Source: Opitutia bacterium (GTDB lineage Bacteria > Verrucomicrobiota > Verrucomicrobiia > Opitutales > Opitutaceae). Taken from it: a stretch of 36,873 nt of DNA. How positions within the stretch are numbered: position 1 is the stretch's first letter; each line of letters starts with the position of its first letter. Of the stretch, positions 7,482 through 16,459 are shown one piece after another. Below the pieces are notes generated by a model. It was not told the origin of the DNA. It did not search any database and worked only from the letters and a program-made list of their open reading frames with translations. Where the stretch lies: contig CANGCX010000016.1 in assembly GCA_947452315.1 (NCBI GenBank), positions 1 through 36,873 on the forward strand, written 5' to 3'. The position numbers and the translations under genes were made by a program.

Positions 7482-10214
7482 TTAGCCCAACGCCGCCCGC
7501 AAGCGCGTCAGCTCAGCTTGTTTCGCTTTTTGATCGGCGAGTTGTTTGCGTGCACCCTCAAGAACCGCGGGCGGTGCCTTGCTCACAAATGCTTCGTTGC
7601 TCAAGCGCGCTTCCGTGCCGGCGATGTGCTTGGCAATCGCGTCGAGCTCCTTGGTGAGCCGCACTTTTTCGGCCGCGGGATCGACTGTGCTCGCGAGATC
7701 GAGATAAAGCGTACCGAGCGTCGTTACGACAGCTGGAGCGCCTTCCACAACTTCTTGACGCGCAAATTCTGTAGCTCCCGCCATGCGCGTGAGTTTACCC
7801 AAACTCGCGGCCAAGACTGCCCAAGAGGTATCGTTAGTCTTCACCAAAAACCGCACGTCGCGACGGCTGGCGAGGTTGTGTTCGGCTTTGAGCGCGCGTG
7901 CTTGCGAAACAAAAGCCTTAACACTTTCAACCGTAGAGGCTTGAGCAAGGTCAAGTCGCACACCCGCCGCCGCGAGAATACGCGTGCAGGTCGCTTCATC
8001 TTCGACGCGCGCATCGCGCATGAGGAAAGTTCCCGCCGCCCCGTAGCCGAGCAACGTCCACAGTTCTTCCGTGATAAACGGAATCACGGGGTGCAATAAA
8101 AGCAGCGTCTGTCGCAACACGAGGTCTTGGAGCGCGAGGCAATTGGCTTTAGTATCTGGGGACTGAAGTTTAGATTTCGAGACTTCGACGTACCAATCGC
8201 AGAAATCGTTCCAGAAAAACCCATAGAGCGCTTGGACGGCGCCGCTGAACTCAAAGTGCGCGAAGCAACGATCCACTTCGCGGGTGGTGGCGAGCAAGCG
8301 CTCAAGGATGGCATGATCGTCGGCGTCAAACTTCGCGCCATCGAGCCGTGCAGCGATGGCCGCGAGCGATGAGTTATCGCTCATCTCGCCACTCATTTGG
8401 CGGAAACGGGAGGCGTTCCAGAGCTTGTTGCAGAAATTTTTACCACCCTCGATGCGGTCTTCTTGGAAGCGGATGTCCTGCCCTTGCGGAGCGATCGAGA
8501 TGATACCGAAACGCAGACCGTCGGCGCCGTAGCTATTGATCAGATCGAGTGGATCGGGCGAGTTACCGAGCGACTTCGACATCTTGCGGCCCTGTTGGTC
8601 GCGGATGATTCCCGTAAAATAAACATCCTTAAACGGTATGCGTTTTTCCAACGACTCGCCCTCGTGGGTAAACTCAAGACCTGCCATGATCATGCGCGCG
8701 ACCCAAAAGAAAATGATGTCGGGCCCAGTTACGAGCGTGCTGGTCGGATAAAAATAATTGTAGCCGGAGGCCTGCATTTTTTGTGCGTCGGGCCAACCTA
8801 GCGTGGCAAATGGCCAGAGCCAAGACGAGGCCCAGGTATCGAGTACGTCTTCTTCTTGCACCCAGTTAGCTGGATCGGCGGGGCCGGTGAGCGAGATGTG
8901 AACTTTATTACCGTCACGTAGATCAGCCTCGGTGAGCGTCTCCTTATCGACACCTTTACGGTACCAAACTGGAATGCGATGGCCCCACCAAAGCTGCCGA
9001 CTGATACACCAATCTTGAATGTTCTCGAGCCAGTGGAGGTAAACTTTACTCCAGCGCTCGGGGTGAAATTTGATATGGCCATCGCGCACAGCAGTCTTGG
9101 CTTCCTCGATCCGAGGATAACGCAGCCACCATTGCCACGTTAAACGTGGCTCGATCGGCACATCGGCGCGCTCGGAATAACCGACGTTGTTAGCGTAAGC
9201 TTCTTCGGCGACAAGGGCGCCGGATTCTTTTAAAATTTCGGCTGCTTTCTTACGGCCCGCGAAACGATCCAGGCCTGCGAGTTCGGGGCCCGCGAGAGAG
9301 TTGAGAGTACCATCGGCGTTGAGTACGTCGATAACCTGAAGTTTGTGGCGGGTGCCTACCTCGAAATCGACTTTGTCGTGGGCGGGGGTGATTTTGAGCG
9401 CTCCGCTGCCGAATTCTTTGTCGACCGCCGCGTCAGCGATAATCGGAATCGCGGTGCGGTTTAGCGGACGCCAGACCGTCTGGCCGATGAGTGTGGCGTA
9501 ACGCGGATCTTCAGGATGAACGGCGATGGCGACGTCGCCGGGAATCGTCTCGGGGCGCGTGGTCTTGACCTCAATGAATTGACCTGGGGATCGCGTGAGT
9601 TCGTAGCGGACGCGGTAGATCGTGCCGTTGACCGGCTTCATGATCACTTCTTCGTCTGAGAGAGCGGTCTGTGATGCTGGGCACCAGTTCACCATGCGTT
9701 TGCCGCGGTAAATGTTGCCGCGCTCGAAAAGTTTCACGAACACACCCAACACGGCCTGCGAATAATGCGGGTCCATGGTGAATTGCGTGCGATCCCAATC
9801 GCAGGAGGCACCAAGTCGACGCAGTTGTTCTAAGATAATACCACCCTTTTCCTCGCGCCATTCCCAGACCTTCTCGACGAATTTCTCGCGACCAAAATCG
9901 TGACGCGTTTTCTTTTCCTTGCGGAGTTGGCGCTCAACAACGGTCTGTGTGGCAATACCGGCGTGATCAGTACCAGGTAACCACATGGCTGATTTTCCCT
10001 CGAGCCGCGCGCGGCGGATGAGGATGTCCTGAATGGTGTTGTTGAGTACGTGCCCCATCGTGAGCACGCCGGTGACATTAGGGGGCGGGATGGCAATACT
10101 GTAGGCGGGCTGGCCGGGTACAACCTTGCCCGCAAAGCAGCCGGCCTGTTGCCAGGCGGCGTACCATTTCTGCTCAACATCGCGGGATTCGTAGCTCTTG
10201 GTGATCTCGGCCAT
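7482..10214 (-). CDS. valS: Valyl-tRNA synthetase
   Basis: This class I aminoacyl-tRNA synthetase of 910 residues charges tRNA-Val in the cytoplasm. The HIGH-type motif is PPPNVTGVLTMGHVLNN (GHVL at 54-57) and the KMSKS loop is GRKMSKSLGNSPDPLDLI (K544-S548). The CP1 editing domain lies between them (TTRPETIPGDVAIAVHPEDPR; GSGALKITPAHDKVDFEVG). The anticodon-binding helical domain follows, and the C-terminus is the charged coiled coil typical of ValRS (LTKELDAIAKHIAGTEARLS). Length is normal for the family. The ATG at 10214 gives the expected short N-terminus (MAEITKSYESRDVEQKWY). The gene is divergent from glnD, with 111 bases between starts. Confidence 0.97.
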   Translation of the reverse strand: MAEITKSYESRDVEQKWYAAWQQAGCFAGKVVPGQPAYSIAIPPPNVTGVLTMGHVLNNTIQDILIRRARLEGKSAMWLPGTDHAGIATQTVVERQLRKEKKTRHDFGREKFVEKVWEWREEKGGIILEQLRRLGASCDWDRTQFTMDPHYSQAVLGVFVKLFERGNIYRGKRMVNWCPASQTALSDEEVIMKPVNGTIYRVRYELTRSPGQFIEVKTTRPETIPGDVAIAVHPEDPRYATLIGQTVWRPLNRTAIPIIADAAVDKEFGSGALKITPAHDKVDFEVGTRHKLQVIDVLNADGTLNSLAGPELAGLDRFAGRKKAAEILKESGALVAEEAYANNVGYSERADVPIEPRLTWQWWLRYPRIEEAKTAVRDGHIKFHPERWSKVYLHWLENIQDWCISRQLWWGHRIPVWYRKGVDKETLTEADLRDGNKVHISLTGPADPANWVQEEDVLDTWASSWLWPFATLGWPDAQKMQASGYNYFYPTSTLVTGPDIIFFWVARMIMAGLEFTHEGESLEKRIPFKDVYFTGIIRDQQGRKMSKSLGNSPDPLDLINSYGADGLRFGIISIAPQGQDIRFQEDRIEGGKNFCNKLWNASRFRQMSGEMSDNSSLAAIAARLDGAKFDADDHAILERLLATTREVDRCFAHFEFSGAVQALYGFFWNDFCDWYVEVSKSKLQSPDTKANCLALQDLVLRQTLLLLHPVIPFITEELWTLLGYGAAGTFLMRDARVEDEATCTRILAAAGVRLDLAQASTVESVKAFVSQARALKAEHNLASRRDVRFLVKTNDTSWAVLAASLGKLTRMAGATEFARQEVVEGAPAVVTTLGTLYLDLASTVDPAAEKVRLTKELDAIAKHIAGTEARLSNEAFVSKAPPAVLEGARKQLADQKAKQAELTRLRAALG

Positions 10215-10325
10215 AGTGGATTACGGGATTGAAACCGGTTAGAAAACTCCGCCAACGGTCCACCCGCAATGCCGTTTTTCACGCTTTGCGCGCGACCAGT
10301 TTCAACTTCACAGTACTTTTCGTCC

Positions 10326-13136
10326 ATGTCTTTAAGCTCCTCAGCGTCCGCCCGTGAATTCCTTGCCTTTGCCGGCGATGTGCCCGCGTCTGCACGCTTG
10401 GCTGCGGCCAAAGCTTATCTCAAAGCCGAACAAGCCGTGTTGTTGACCTCGCACCAAGCTGGTAGCACCGGCCTCACCATCGTCCGCGCCCGCTCCACCT
10501 CGATCGATACGTTGCTCGTCGCGCTCTTCGATTGCGCAATCGCTTCCTTTACGCGCAAACACGGGCCGCAGCCCATGCCTGTTTCCCTACTGGCTCTCGG
10601 CGGTTACGGTCGCGAAGAACTCGCGCCGTGGAGCGATATCGATGTGATGTTTCTCTTCCCGGCAAAGACGAAAGCCGCCCTCGCTCAACCGCTCCAAGAA
10701 CACCTAACGCAGGAAATTTTGTACCTATTATGGGACTGTGGACTGAAAGTTGGGCATTCCACGCGCACCCTTGACGAAGTCTTTATCGAGGCGCGCAAAG
10801 ACATCCAGACGAAGACCGCCTTGCTCGAAGCGCGCCTCGTCGCCGGCTCCACTGCGCTCGCCGATACGTTCGCTCAAACCTACCGCAATTTTTATACGAG
10901 CGAAGATCCCAAGGCCTACATCGCCGCCCGCCTCGACGACCAAAACAGCCGCCGCGCCAAGTTTGCAGACACCGTTTTCAACCAAGAGCCCGATCTCAAA
11001 AATGGCGTCGGCGGTCTCCGCGATTACCAAAGCACCGTCTGGATGGCCCGCGTGAAACTCGGCATCGACACCCTCGCTGATCTCGCCGCGCAAAATTATC
11101 TGAAGCCCGCTGATGTCGAGTCTGCGCAACGTGCGCACGAATTCATCCTGCGCGTGCGCAACGAGCTACATTTCATCAGCCCGCGGCCGACGGACACCCT
11201 AAACCTGGATACCCAACCTCGCGTGGCCGAAAACCTCGGCTACACGGAGACTGACATGCTCCAGCGCGTGGAGCATTTCATGCAGGATTATTACCGCGCG
11301 GCGCAGACGATTTTTCGCATGTCGAAACTCGTCGAGAGTCGTCTCGCGCTCAGTATCGGCCGTGGCGCGAAGGGCACGGCAAGCTCGATTCGCGAATCAT
11401 TACTCATCTCACGTTTCACCCGCAGTAAGCGCCTCGATGGCTTTATTGTACGCGGACGCGAACTCGCCGCCGAATCCCCCGCGGTTTTTACCACCGATCC
11501 CGTCCGTCTGATTCGCGTTTTCCGCCATAGCCAGCAACTCGACTGCGCGATCGACCTGCACCTGCGCGAACTCATCCGGGAATCCTTGCCTTTGCTCACG
11601 CCGGAGGTCGCGGCCTCAGCGGACGCCACGGCCAGCTTTCGCGCGATCCTATCCGAAGTCGGCGCAGTTTATCCCGCGCTGGCTTTGATGCATGAGCTGG
11701 GCGTACTCGGTCGTTTCATTCCTGCCTTCGACGCACTCACGTGCCTCGTGCAGCATGAATATTACCACCGCTACACGGCAGATGTGCATACGCTCAACGC
11801 GATACGTGAGCTCGACCGCATCTTTACTGCGGCCGAACCCATCACGCTCAAATACCGTGAGGTGCTCCACGAGATTTCAGACTCCGCCCTGCTCTATCTC
11901 ACGCTGCTACTTCATGATATCGGCAAAGCCGAGGGCATCCAGGGTCATGCCGAGAGCGGTGTGCGCATCGCTGAGCCCCTGCTCAAGCGTTTTGATGTTT
12001 CACCCGAGGGATGCGCCGTAGTCTCTTTTGTCATCCAAAATCATTTGGCGATGGCACGATTCTGGCAGAAGCGGGATGTCGATGATCCTAATACCGCCGC
12101 CGCCTTCGCCGATCTTGTGCTTGATCCCGAGCGCCTGCGGATGCTCTACGTCCACACCTTTTGCGACGCTCGCGGTACCACAGTTGATCTTTGGAACAGT
12201 TACAAAGATACGCTCCACACCACACTTTTTCGTGCCACCCTTGAACGCCTGAAACACGGCCCCACCCTCGCCGCCAGTTACGAAGCTAAAAAGCTCATGA
12301 CCCAACAGGACCTCATCGCCCAACGCATCCCCGGCATCAGTGATGACGAAATTGCCGCGCACTTCAGCCTACTGCCCGACCGCTATTTCATTCATACCGA
12401 AGGCAGCGAAATCGCTCTGCACATTCAGATGGTGAACAAACTGTTCACCTCCATTGCCGCGGCTGATTCTGTCGGCACGCTTCGCCCTGTTATTGAGTGG
12501 AAAGACGATCTCAACCGCTCGCTCACCGTCGTCAACGTCGTCACCTGGGATCGCGCCGGCCTCTTTTATAAACTCGCCGGCGCCCTTAGCGTCGCAGGTC
12601 TGAGCATCCTCGGGGCCAAGGTCATCTCTCGGACCGATCACATCGCCATCGACACCTTCTATGTTGTCGAACCCGGCCGCGGGGTCGTCCAAAGCGCCGC
12701 CGCACAGGAAATTTTTGCCAAAACCATCGAGTCGGCGCTCGTCTCCAACAAAGACCTCTATCCCGATATCGTCGCCCAAGCTAAAAAAATTGCCGCCACC
12801 CGCTACCTATCCGCCACCAACGGCGAAGCGCTCCACAGCTCCTTTCCTCCCACCGTCGAGGTTTACCATGAACTTTCCATGGAGCGCACCATCGTGGAAA
12901 TCCAAGCCCGCGACCAAATCGGTCTCCTCTATCGACTCGCCAAGACAGTATCCGACCACGGCTTCGACACTACCTTCGCGCGCATCGGCACCGAGCGTGG
13001 TGTAGCTATCGACACGTTTTATATCGAAAGTGGCGACCATGCCGCCGTCGAAAACCCCGAACGCCTGCACGCCCTCCGTGACGCGCTAGCCGAAGTCATC
13101 GCCGCCCCTGCGCCGGCGAACGCAGCCGGCAAATAA
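10326..13136 (+). CDS. glnD: [Protein-PII] uridylyltransferase / uridylyl-removing enzyme GlnD
   Basis: The 936-residue product senses glutamine and adds or removes UMP on PII proteins. The nucleotidyltransferase domain shows GGYGREELAPWSDIDVMFLF (about 90-110, with the DxD pair). A GlnD linker region with KNGVGGLRDYQS follows. The HD domain has HRYTADVHTLNAI (about 482) and LLLHDIGKAEGIQGH (about 527-541). Two C-terminal ACT domains follow, each with the pattern RAGLFYKLAGAL / QIGLLYRLAKTV and a matching IDTFYV/IDTFYI strand (about 730-800 and 855-925). I chose ATG 10326; an in-frame ATG at 10269 would add a 19-residue extension inside the divergent promoter region. No glnB or glnA lies in the window. 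Confidence 0.95.
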   Translation: MSLSSSASAREFLAFAGDVPASARLAAAKAYLKAEQAVLLTSHQAGSTGLTIVRARSTSIDTLLVALFDCAIASFTRKHGPQPMPVSLLALGGYGREELAPWSDIDVMFLFPAKTKAALAQPLQEHLTQEILYLLWDCGLKVGHSTRTLDEVFIEARKDIQTKTALLEARLVAGSTALADTFAQTYRNFYTSEDPKAYIAARLDDQNSRRAKFADTVFNQEPDLKNGVGGLRDYQSTVWMARVKLGIDTLADLAAQNYLKPADVESAQRAHEFILRVRNELHFISPRPTDTLNLDTQPRVAENLGYTETDMLQRVEHFMQDYYRAAQTIFRMSKLVESRLALSIGRGAKGTASSIRESLLISRFTRSKRLDGFIVRGRELAAESPAVFTTDPVRLIRVFRHSQQLDCAIDLHLRELIRESLPLLTPEVAASADATASFRAILSEVGAVYPALALMHELGVLGRFIPAFDALTCLVQHEYYHRYTADVHTLNAIRELDRIFTAAEPITLKYREVLHEISDSALLYLTLLLHDIGKAEGIQGHAESGVRIAEPLLKRFDVSPEGCAVVSFVIQNHLAMARFWQKRDVDDPNTAAAFADLVLDPERLRMLYVHTFCDARGTTVDLWNSYKDTLHTTLFRATLERLKHGPTLAASYEAKKLMTQQDLIAQRIPGISDDEIAAHFSLLPDRYFIHTEGSEIALHIQMVNKLFTSIAAADSVGTLRPVIEWKDDLNRSLTVVNVVTWDRAGLFYKLAGALSVAGLSILGAKVISRTDHIAIDTFYVVEPGRGVVQSAAAQEIFAKTIESALVSNKDLYPDIVAQAKKIAATRYLSATNGEALHSSFPPTVEVYHELSMERTIVEIQARDQIGLLYRLAKTVSDHGFDTTFARIGTERGVAIDTFYIESGDHAAVENPERLHALRDALAEVIAAPAPANAAGK

Positions 13137-13138
13137 GC

Positions 13139-13164
13139 GGCGAGCTGTCGCTCGGCAGCCCGCC
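13139..13164 (+). terminator. Imperfect hairpin after glnD
   Basis: GGCG-a-GCTG pairs with CAGC-c-CGCC around an 8-base loop just after the glnD stop. The sequence behind it (GGATAAAATTCTTTTA) is A/T-rich but not a clean U-run, so termination would be partial at most. Confidence 0.25.
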
Positions 13165-13182
13165 GGATAAAATTCTTTTACG

Positions 13183-14967
13183 ATGCAGCCGCGGCCGAAT
13201 TGGGCGGCGAGCACAGAATTTCTGGCCTTCCGCCCCGATTCCTCAATCTTCGAACCCGTGGAATCCGCCTCCGCCCTTTCCCTAGCCGATCAAGCCACAC
13301 TTGGCCGCATCTCCTCGCTCGGTTTTCAGAGCGACGATCCTGCCTTTGTACTCCCACGCATTCTAGGCGAACTTCTCACCCGCTTTCAAGGCTCCGCCGG
13401 CTCCATTTCGCTCCTCAACCCTGACCACGGCCGCCTGGAAATCGAAACCCAAATAGGACTCCCTGCTGATTACCGCGAAGTCGTCCTCCGTCTGGGCCAA
13501 GGCATCACCGGGTGGGTAGCCTTCCATTCCCGAGCACAACTCGTTCCCGACGTCACTCGCGACGCCCGTTATGTCAGAGTCCGCTCGAGCACCGCCTGTG
13601 AAATCGCAGCCCCCATGGAGGACAACGGTCAGGTCTTGGGGGTGATCTGCCTCGATCACGACACCATCGGCCATTTTACGCCCGGCGACCTCGCTCTGCT
13701 GGTGCGCTTCACCGCTGAAGCCACCGCTGTCGTTCAACGCCTCTGGCAACTCCGCCACCTTAAAGCCAAGGCCCGTCAACTGGAGACCCTCATTACCACC
13801 GGCCAATCCCTGGTCGCCAAACTCGAACCCCAAGAGCTCTTTGACTCACTCACGCGAGACGCTCGTCTGGTCCTCTCTGCTCGAGCCTGTGCGCTCTACC
13901 TGCACGACTCCGAAACCGCCACGCTAAGCTTCGCAGCCTTAACCACCTGCGCCGTCGTTACCGCACCGCCCGCTGGCGCGCTCCCGCTCCATTCTTGCGC
14001 CTTCGCGTCCGCCGTCCACACCCGCCGCGCCATCACCTTCACCAACATCCAGACGCCCGATTTTCGCGATCTCAATGACTTACCACTCGACCCCGCGCTC
14101 GTTTCCGCCCTCGCCACGCCCCTAAGCTACGAAGGCGAAGTTCTCGGCGTGCTCGCCGTTTTTACTGATCGCGTCCATCGTTTTGATAACGACGAAAAAC
14201 GACTCCTCGCCGCCCTCGCGTCTCTAGGAGCGGTGGCCCTACAAAATTCCCGCCTCTACACCCGCGTTTTCCAGAGCGAAGATTCACTCCGTAAAAACGA
14301 ACGACTCACCACGCTCGGCCTTCTCGCTGCGGAGATCGCCCACGAAATACGTAACCCCCTCACTGTCCTCAAACTTCTCCACGGCGGCCTAGGGGTCGAT
14401 TTCACGCCTGACGATCCGCGCCAGACCGATATGCGCGTCATCGCTGAAAAGCTCGATCAACTTGAAGGCATCGTCACGCGTGTGCTAAATTTCGCCAAAG
14501 CCCCCACGAGCCTCCACACACGTTGCTCGCTCGGAGAAATCATCGAAGATACGCTCGTCCTACTCCGCCTCAAACTTGCGCAGAGCAAAATCGCTTTCCG
14601 TTTCGAGCCCCCTCCACGCCCAGTCGTCGTTGAAGGACACCACGGTCAACTGCAACAAGTCCTCCTGAATTTAATTATCAACGCCATGCAGGCCATGCCT
14701 GACGGCGGCACGATCAAGGTCACGCTCGAGATCGTGCTCCGCGATTCCGGAGCGGTTGCCCAACTCGACCTTGTCGACACCGGCACAGGCATTCCTGAAA
14801 ACATTCGTGAACGCATTTTCGATTCCTTCCTCTCCGGTCGCCCCGGCGGCACGGGCCTCGGTCTTGCCATCGCTAAACGCGTCCTCATTTCCCACCACGG
14901 CGATCTCACCCTGCTTTCGAGTAGCCCGGATGGCACTGCGATGCGCCTCACCTTGCCCATAGCGTAA
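13183..14967 (+). CDS. Soluble sensor histidine kinase with two GAF domains (NtrB-like core)
   Basis: The 594-residue product has no membrane segment or signal peptide. Two GAF domains (about 45-175 and 205-355) precede a HisKA dimerisation helix with H-box LLAAEIAHEIRNPLTVLKLL (phospho-acceptor His387) and a HATPase domain. The latter shows N-box LLNLIINAMQAMP, G1 DTGTGIPENIRERIFDSF and G2 GGTGLGLAIAKRV. It would autophosphorylate in response to a cytoplasmic small ligand or redox signal bound by the GAF domains. No response regulator is adjacent. It follows glnD by 46 bases on the same strand, which suggests but does not prove a role in nitrogen control; NtrB-type kinases also have a soluble sensor and a similar core. 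Confidence 0.88.
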   Translation: MQPRPNWAASTEFLAFRPDSSIFEPVESASALSLADQATLGRISSLGFQSDDPAFVLPRILGELLTRFQGSAGSISLLNPDHGRLEIETQIGLPADYREVVLRLGQGITGWVAFHSRAQLVPDVTRDARYVRVRSSTACEIAAPMEDNGQVLGVICLDHDTIGHFTPGDLALLVRFTAEATAVVQRLWQLRHLKAKARQLETLITTGQSLVAKLEPQELFDSLTRDARLVLSARACALYLHDSETATLSFAALTTCAVVTAPPAGALPLHSCAFASAVHTRRAITFTNIQTPDFRDLNDLPLDPALVSALATPLSYEGEVLGVLAVFTDRVHRFDNDEKRLLAALASLGAVALQNSRLYTRVFQSEDSLRKNERLTTLGLLAAEIAHEIRNPLTVLKLLHGGLGVDFTPDDPRQTDMRVIAEKLDQLEGIVTRVLNFAKAPTSLHTRCSLGEIIEDTLVLLRLKLAQSKIAFRFEPPPRPVVVEGHHGQLQQVLLNLIINAMQAMPDGGTIKVTLEIVLRDSGAVAQLDLVDTGTGIPENIRERIFDSFLSGRPGGTGLGLAIAKRVLISHHGDLTLLSSSPDGTAMRLTLPIA

Positions 14968-14995
14968 TCAGACTCATCTATATTTCCTATCCGCC

Positions 14996-15241
14996 ATGAC
15001 CGTCCCTCCCGCCGCCCCTAAGCCCCCGCCCGCCGCGGTCGACGCGTATGCGCCCACTCCGCGCCAACGCAAACTCATATACCTCGCATGCGCTGTACTC
15101 ATCGTGTGCGCCCTAGTCTTGATCTTCGTAGCCAACCCCAAAATCCCGCTGCCCGCCCGACTGATTTTAGGCGCGATTAATATCATCGCCGCAGCTACGT
15201 TGTTACTGCTCGTACGCCAAAAATCTAAACCGCAGGCCTGA
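14996..15241 (+). CDS. Small two-helix membrane protein, unknown
   Basis: The 81-residue product has a Pro/Ala-rich N-terminus (1-20), a first hydrophobic helix (about 28-45, LIYLACAVLIVCALVLIFV), a short loop with a basic/proline turn, a second helix (about 54-73) and a basic tail ending RQKSKPQA. It lies 28 bases after the histidine kinase and is probably cotranscribed with it. I do not recognise the family. It could be a small membrane partner of the kinase, but nothing in the sequence shows this. Confidence 0.65.
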   Translation: MTVPPAAPKPPPAAVDAYAPTPRQRKLIYLACAVLIVCALVLIFVANPKIPLPARLILGAINIIAAATLLLLVRQKSKPQA

Positions 15242-15270
15242 AACAATAAGCGCGTAGCACGGCGTGCGAC

Positions 15271-15891
15271 TCAGTCTTCCAATTCGACGTTCCAATAAGC
15301 GACATCGAGGAAGTCCTTCCACGCGGCATGCTGGCTTTGATTACCTAGAACGAGCGAAATCACGGGACGCCACTTCGGGCGCACGGGCTTTCGAATAAGA
15401 CGCATATGCGCGTCGTGCGGCAGGCGATTGGCCTTACGTGAATTGCACTTGATGCAGGAACACACGATATTTTCCCACGTCGTCTTACCGCCAGCATCAC
15501 GGGGTATCACGTGATCAAGATTGAGCTGCTCGCGGGGCAAAACCCTTGAACAATACTGACAGGTGTTCTTATCCCGATCGAAGACATTCCCGCGCGTCAG
15601 CTTCAGTTCCTTGCAGGGCAACTTATCAAAAAAGGTGAGCAGGATCACCCGCGGCAAACGAATCGTGCGAGTCGGCGTATGGACTGTTTCTACGGCCTCA
15701 ATCGGTGGATTACTCGCTGAGAAATCGATCCAATCCATCATCGAAAACATCCGGAAATCATCATCGTGGTGATGCACCACATGTGCATGCCCACGGGCTA
15801 ACAGCGCAAAAGCCCGTCGAGCGCCGATGACGTTAACCGCCTGCCATAGGCGATTCAAAACCAGCACCGGTTGGTCGAGAGCAACGTCCAT
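15271..15891 (-). CDS. HNH endonuclease family protein
   Basis: The 206-residue product belongs to the compact HNH family with an N-terminal LVLNRLWQAVNV block (about 10-21). That is followed by a zinc-binding CQYC pair (about 113-116), the catalytic LDHVIPRDAGGKTTWENIV (about 126-144) and the second zinc pair CIKCN. This is the common stand-alone bacterial HNH protein, not a restriction enzyme with a partner methylase. Its DNA target and role are unknown. I chose the ATG at 15891; reading back to 16254 adds a 121-residue extension that overlaps the attenuator-like element and has no similarity to the family. It is convergent with the small membrane protein. Confidence 0.85.
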   Translation of the reverse strand: MDVALDQPVLVLNRLWQAVNVIGARRAFALLARGHAHVVHHHDDDFRMFSMMDWIDFSASNPPIEAVETVHTPTRTIRLPRVILLTFFDKLPCKELKLTRGNVFDRDKNTCQYCSRVLPREQLNLDHVIPRDAGGKTTWENIVCSCIKCNSRKANRLPHDAHMRLIRKPVRPKWRPVISLVLGNQSQHAAWKDFLDVAYWNVELED

Positions 15892-16000
15892 ACGGGATGA
15901 GTGGAATAATCGTCCGATTCCCCCTCTGTCAAGCGGCGCACCTGAGACAAAACAAGAGTGATCCCCTACCGGCCCGCACTCAACCCTGCCAGTCTCGGGC

Positions 16001-16030
16001 TTGACACGGCCCCGCGCTTCAAACTTGTTC
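16001..16030 (+). promoter_or_regulatory. Candidate promoter of the leader-peptide transcript
   Basis: A perfect -35 hexamer TTGACA sits at 16001-16006. The best-placed -10 region (16024-16030, CTTGTTC) is a poor match to TATAAT, so the promoter is tentative. It lies directly before the leader peptide at 16042. Confidence 0.35.
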
Positions 16031-16041
16031 ATCACTCCTTC

Positions 16042-16149
16042 ATGAGCCTTTCCGGCACGACGATTAACGCCTCTCTGCTCGCCCACGTTTCCGTGGTCGT
16101 AGCCTCCGTCGTATCCGTATCCATTAGCCGCGCGCCGCGGGGGGCCTGA
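16042..16149 (+). CDS. 35-residue Val/Ser-rich leader peptide (attenuator type)
   Basis: The ORF begins MSLSGTTINASLLAH, continues as a Val/Ser block (VSVVVASVVSVSIS, seven Val and one Ile codon within 14) and ends RAPRGA. Seventeen bases after its TGA begins a strong intrinsic terminator. Size, clustering of branched-chain codons and the terminator right behind it match leader peptides of ilv/leu-type transcription attenuators such as ivbL or ilvL. Those work by ribosome stalling at the regulatory codons when charged tRNA is scarce. No branched-chain biosynthesis gene follows in this window. No clear Shine-Dalgarno is visible before ATG 16042. Confidence 0.55.
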   Translation: MSLSGTTINASLLAHVSVVVASVVSVSISRAPRGA

Positions 16150-16198
16150 TTCGTCTAACGACTTTCGCCCCTCCGGTGCCAAACCGGAGGGGCTTTTT
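16139..16198 (+). promoter_or_regulatory. Attenuator: possible antiterminator/terminator switch
   Basis: Two mutually exclusive pairings can be drawn. In the first, GGGGGGC (16139-16145, overlapping the last leader codons) pairs with GCCCCTC (16167-16173), seven pairs with one G-U: a possible antiterminator. In the second, the same 16167-16176 arm pairs with 16184-16193 to form the terminator. CCGCG/CGCGG (16128-16132 with 16136-16140) could hold the G-run in a third hairpin. A ribosome at the leader stop would cover the G-run and favour termination; one stalled on the Val codons would free it. Confidence 0.45.
16167..16198 (+). terminator. Strong intrinsic terminator after the leader peptide
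   Basis: GCCCCTCCGG (16167-16176) and CCGGAGGGGC (16184-16193) form a perfect 10-bp G+C-rich stem, extendable by a T-A pair, with a 5-7-base loop, followed at once by TTTTT (16194-16198). This is a textbook Rho-independent terminator on the plus strand. Confidence 0.9.
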
Positions 16199-16258
16199 AT
16201 TGGCCCCCACGGTGAGGCCTCGGGCGGGTTTTTAAAAAACCAAAACCACGCCATCCCG

Positions 16259-16459
16259 ATGCAAAATCAACCGACTACCACACCGCGCACCTTGCTGAGC
16301 CCAATCCTCGGCTTCACCGCCACGCCCAAAATCGTGACCACGCTCCCCCTCACCGCTTCGCCGCATGACTTCTTGCTCATGACTCTGTGCCCCCAATTCA
16401 CACCGGAACTGGCCCCACTCGCCTCCCACGAGCACCCACACCGTACCCGCGCAGCCTGA
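16259..16459 (+). CDS. Small Thr/Pro-rich ORF, unknown
   Basis: The ORF encodes 66 residues rich in Thr, Pro and Leu (QNQPTTTPRTLLSPILGFTA near the start) with a His/Arg-rich end. Third codon positions are mostly G or C, as in neighbouring genes, which mildly supports coding. No Shine-Dalgarno is visible, and I recognise no family. It is the first reading frame after the attenuator terminator, so if the element is active this ORF, or the YchJ-like gene behind it, is what would be controlled. It may also be non-coding leader. Confidence 0.3.
   Translation: MQNQPTTTPRTLLSPILGFTATPKIVTTLPLTASPHDFLLMTLCPQFTPELAPLASHEHPHRTRAA

Noticed and set aside
15271-15891. Restriction or anti-phage system around the HNH protein
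   Set aside because: No methyltransferase, specificity subunit or defence-associated partner is next to it; this HNH subfamily is a common solitary gene.
15892-16254. 121-residue N-terminal extension of the HNH endonuclease
   Set aside because: The extension is low-complexity, antisense to the leader/terminator element, and unlike the family, which starts at the LVLNRLWQ block shortly after ATG 15891.
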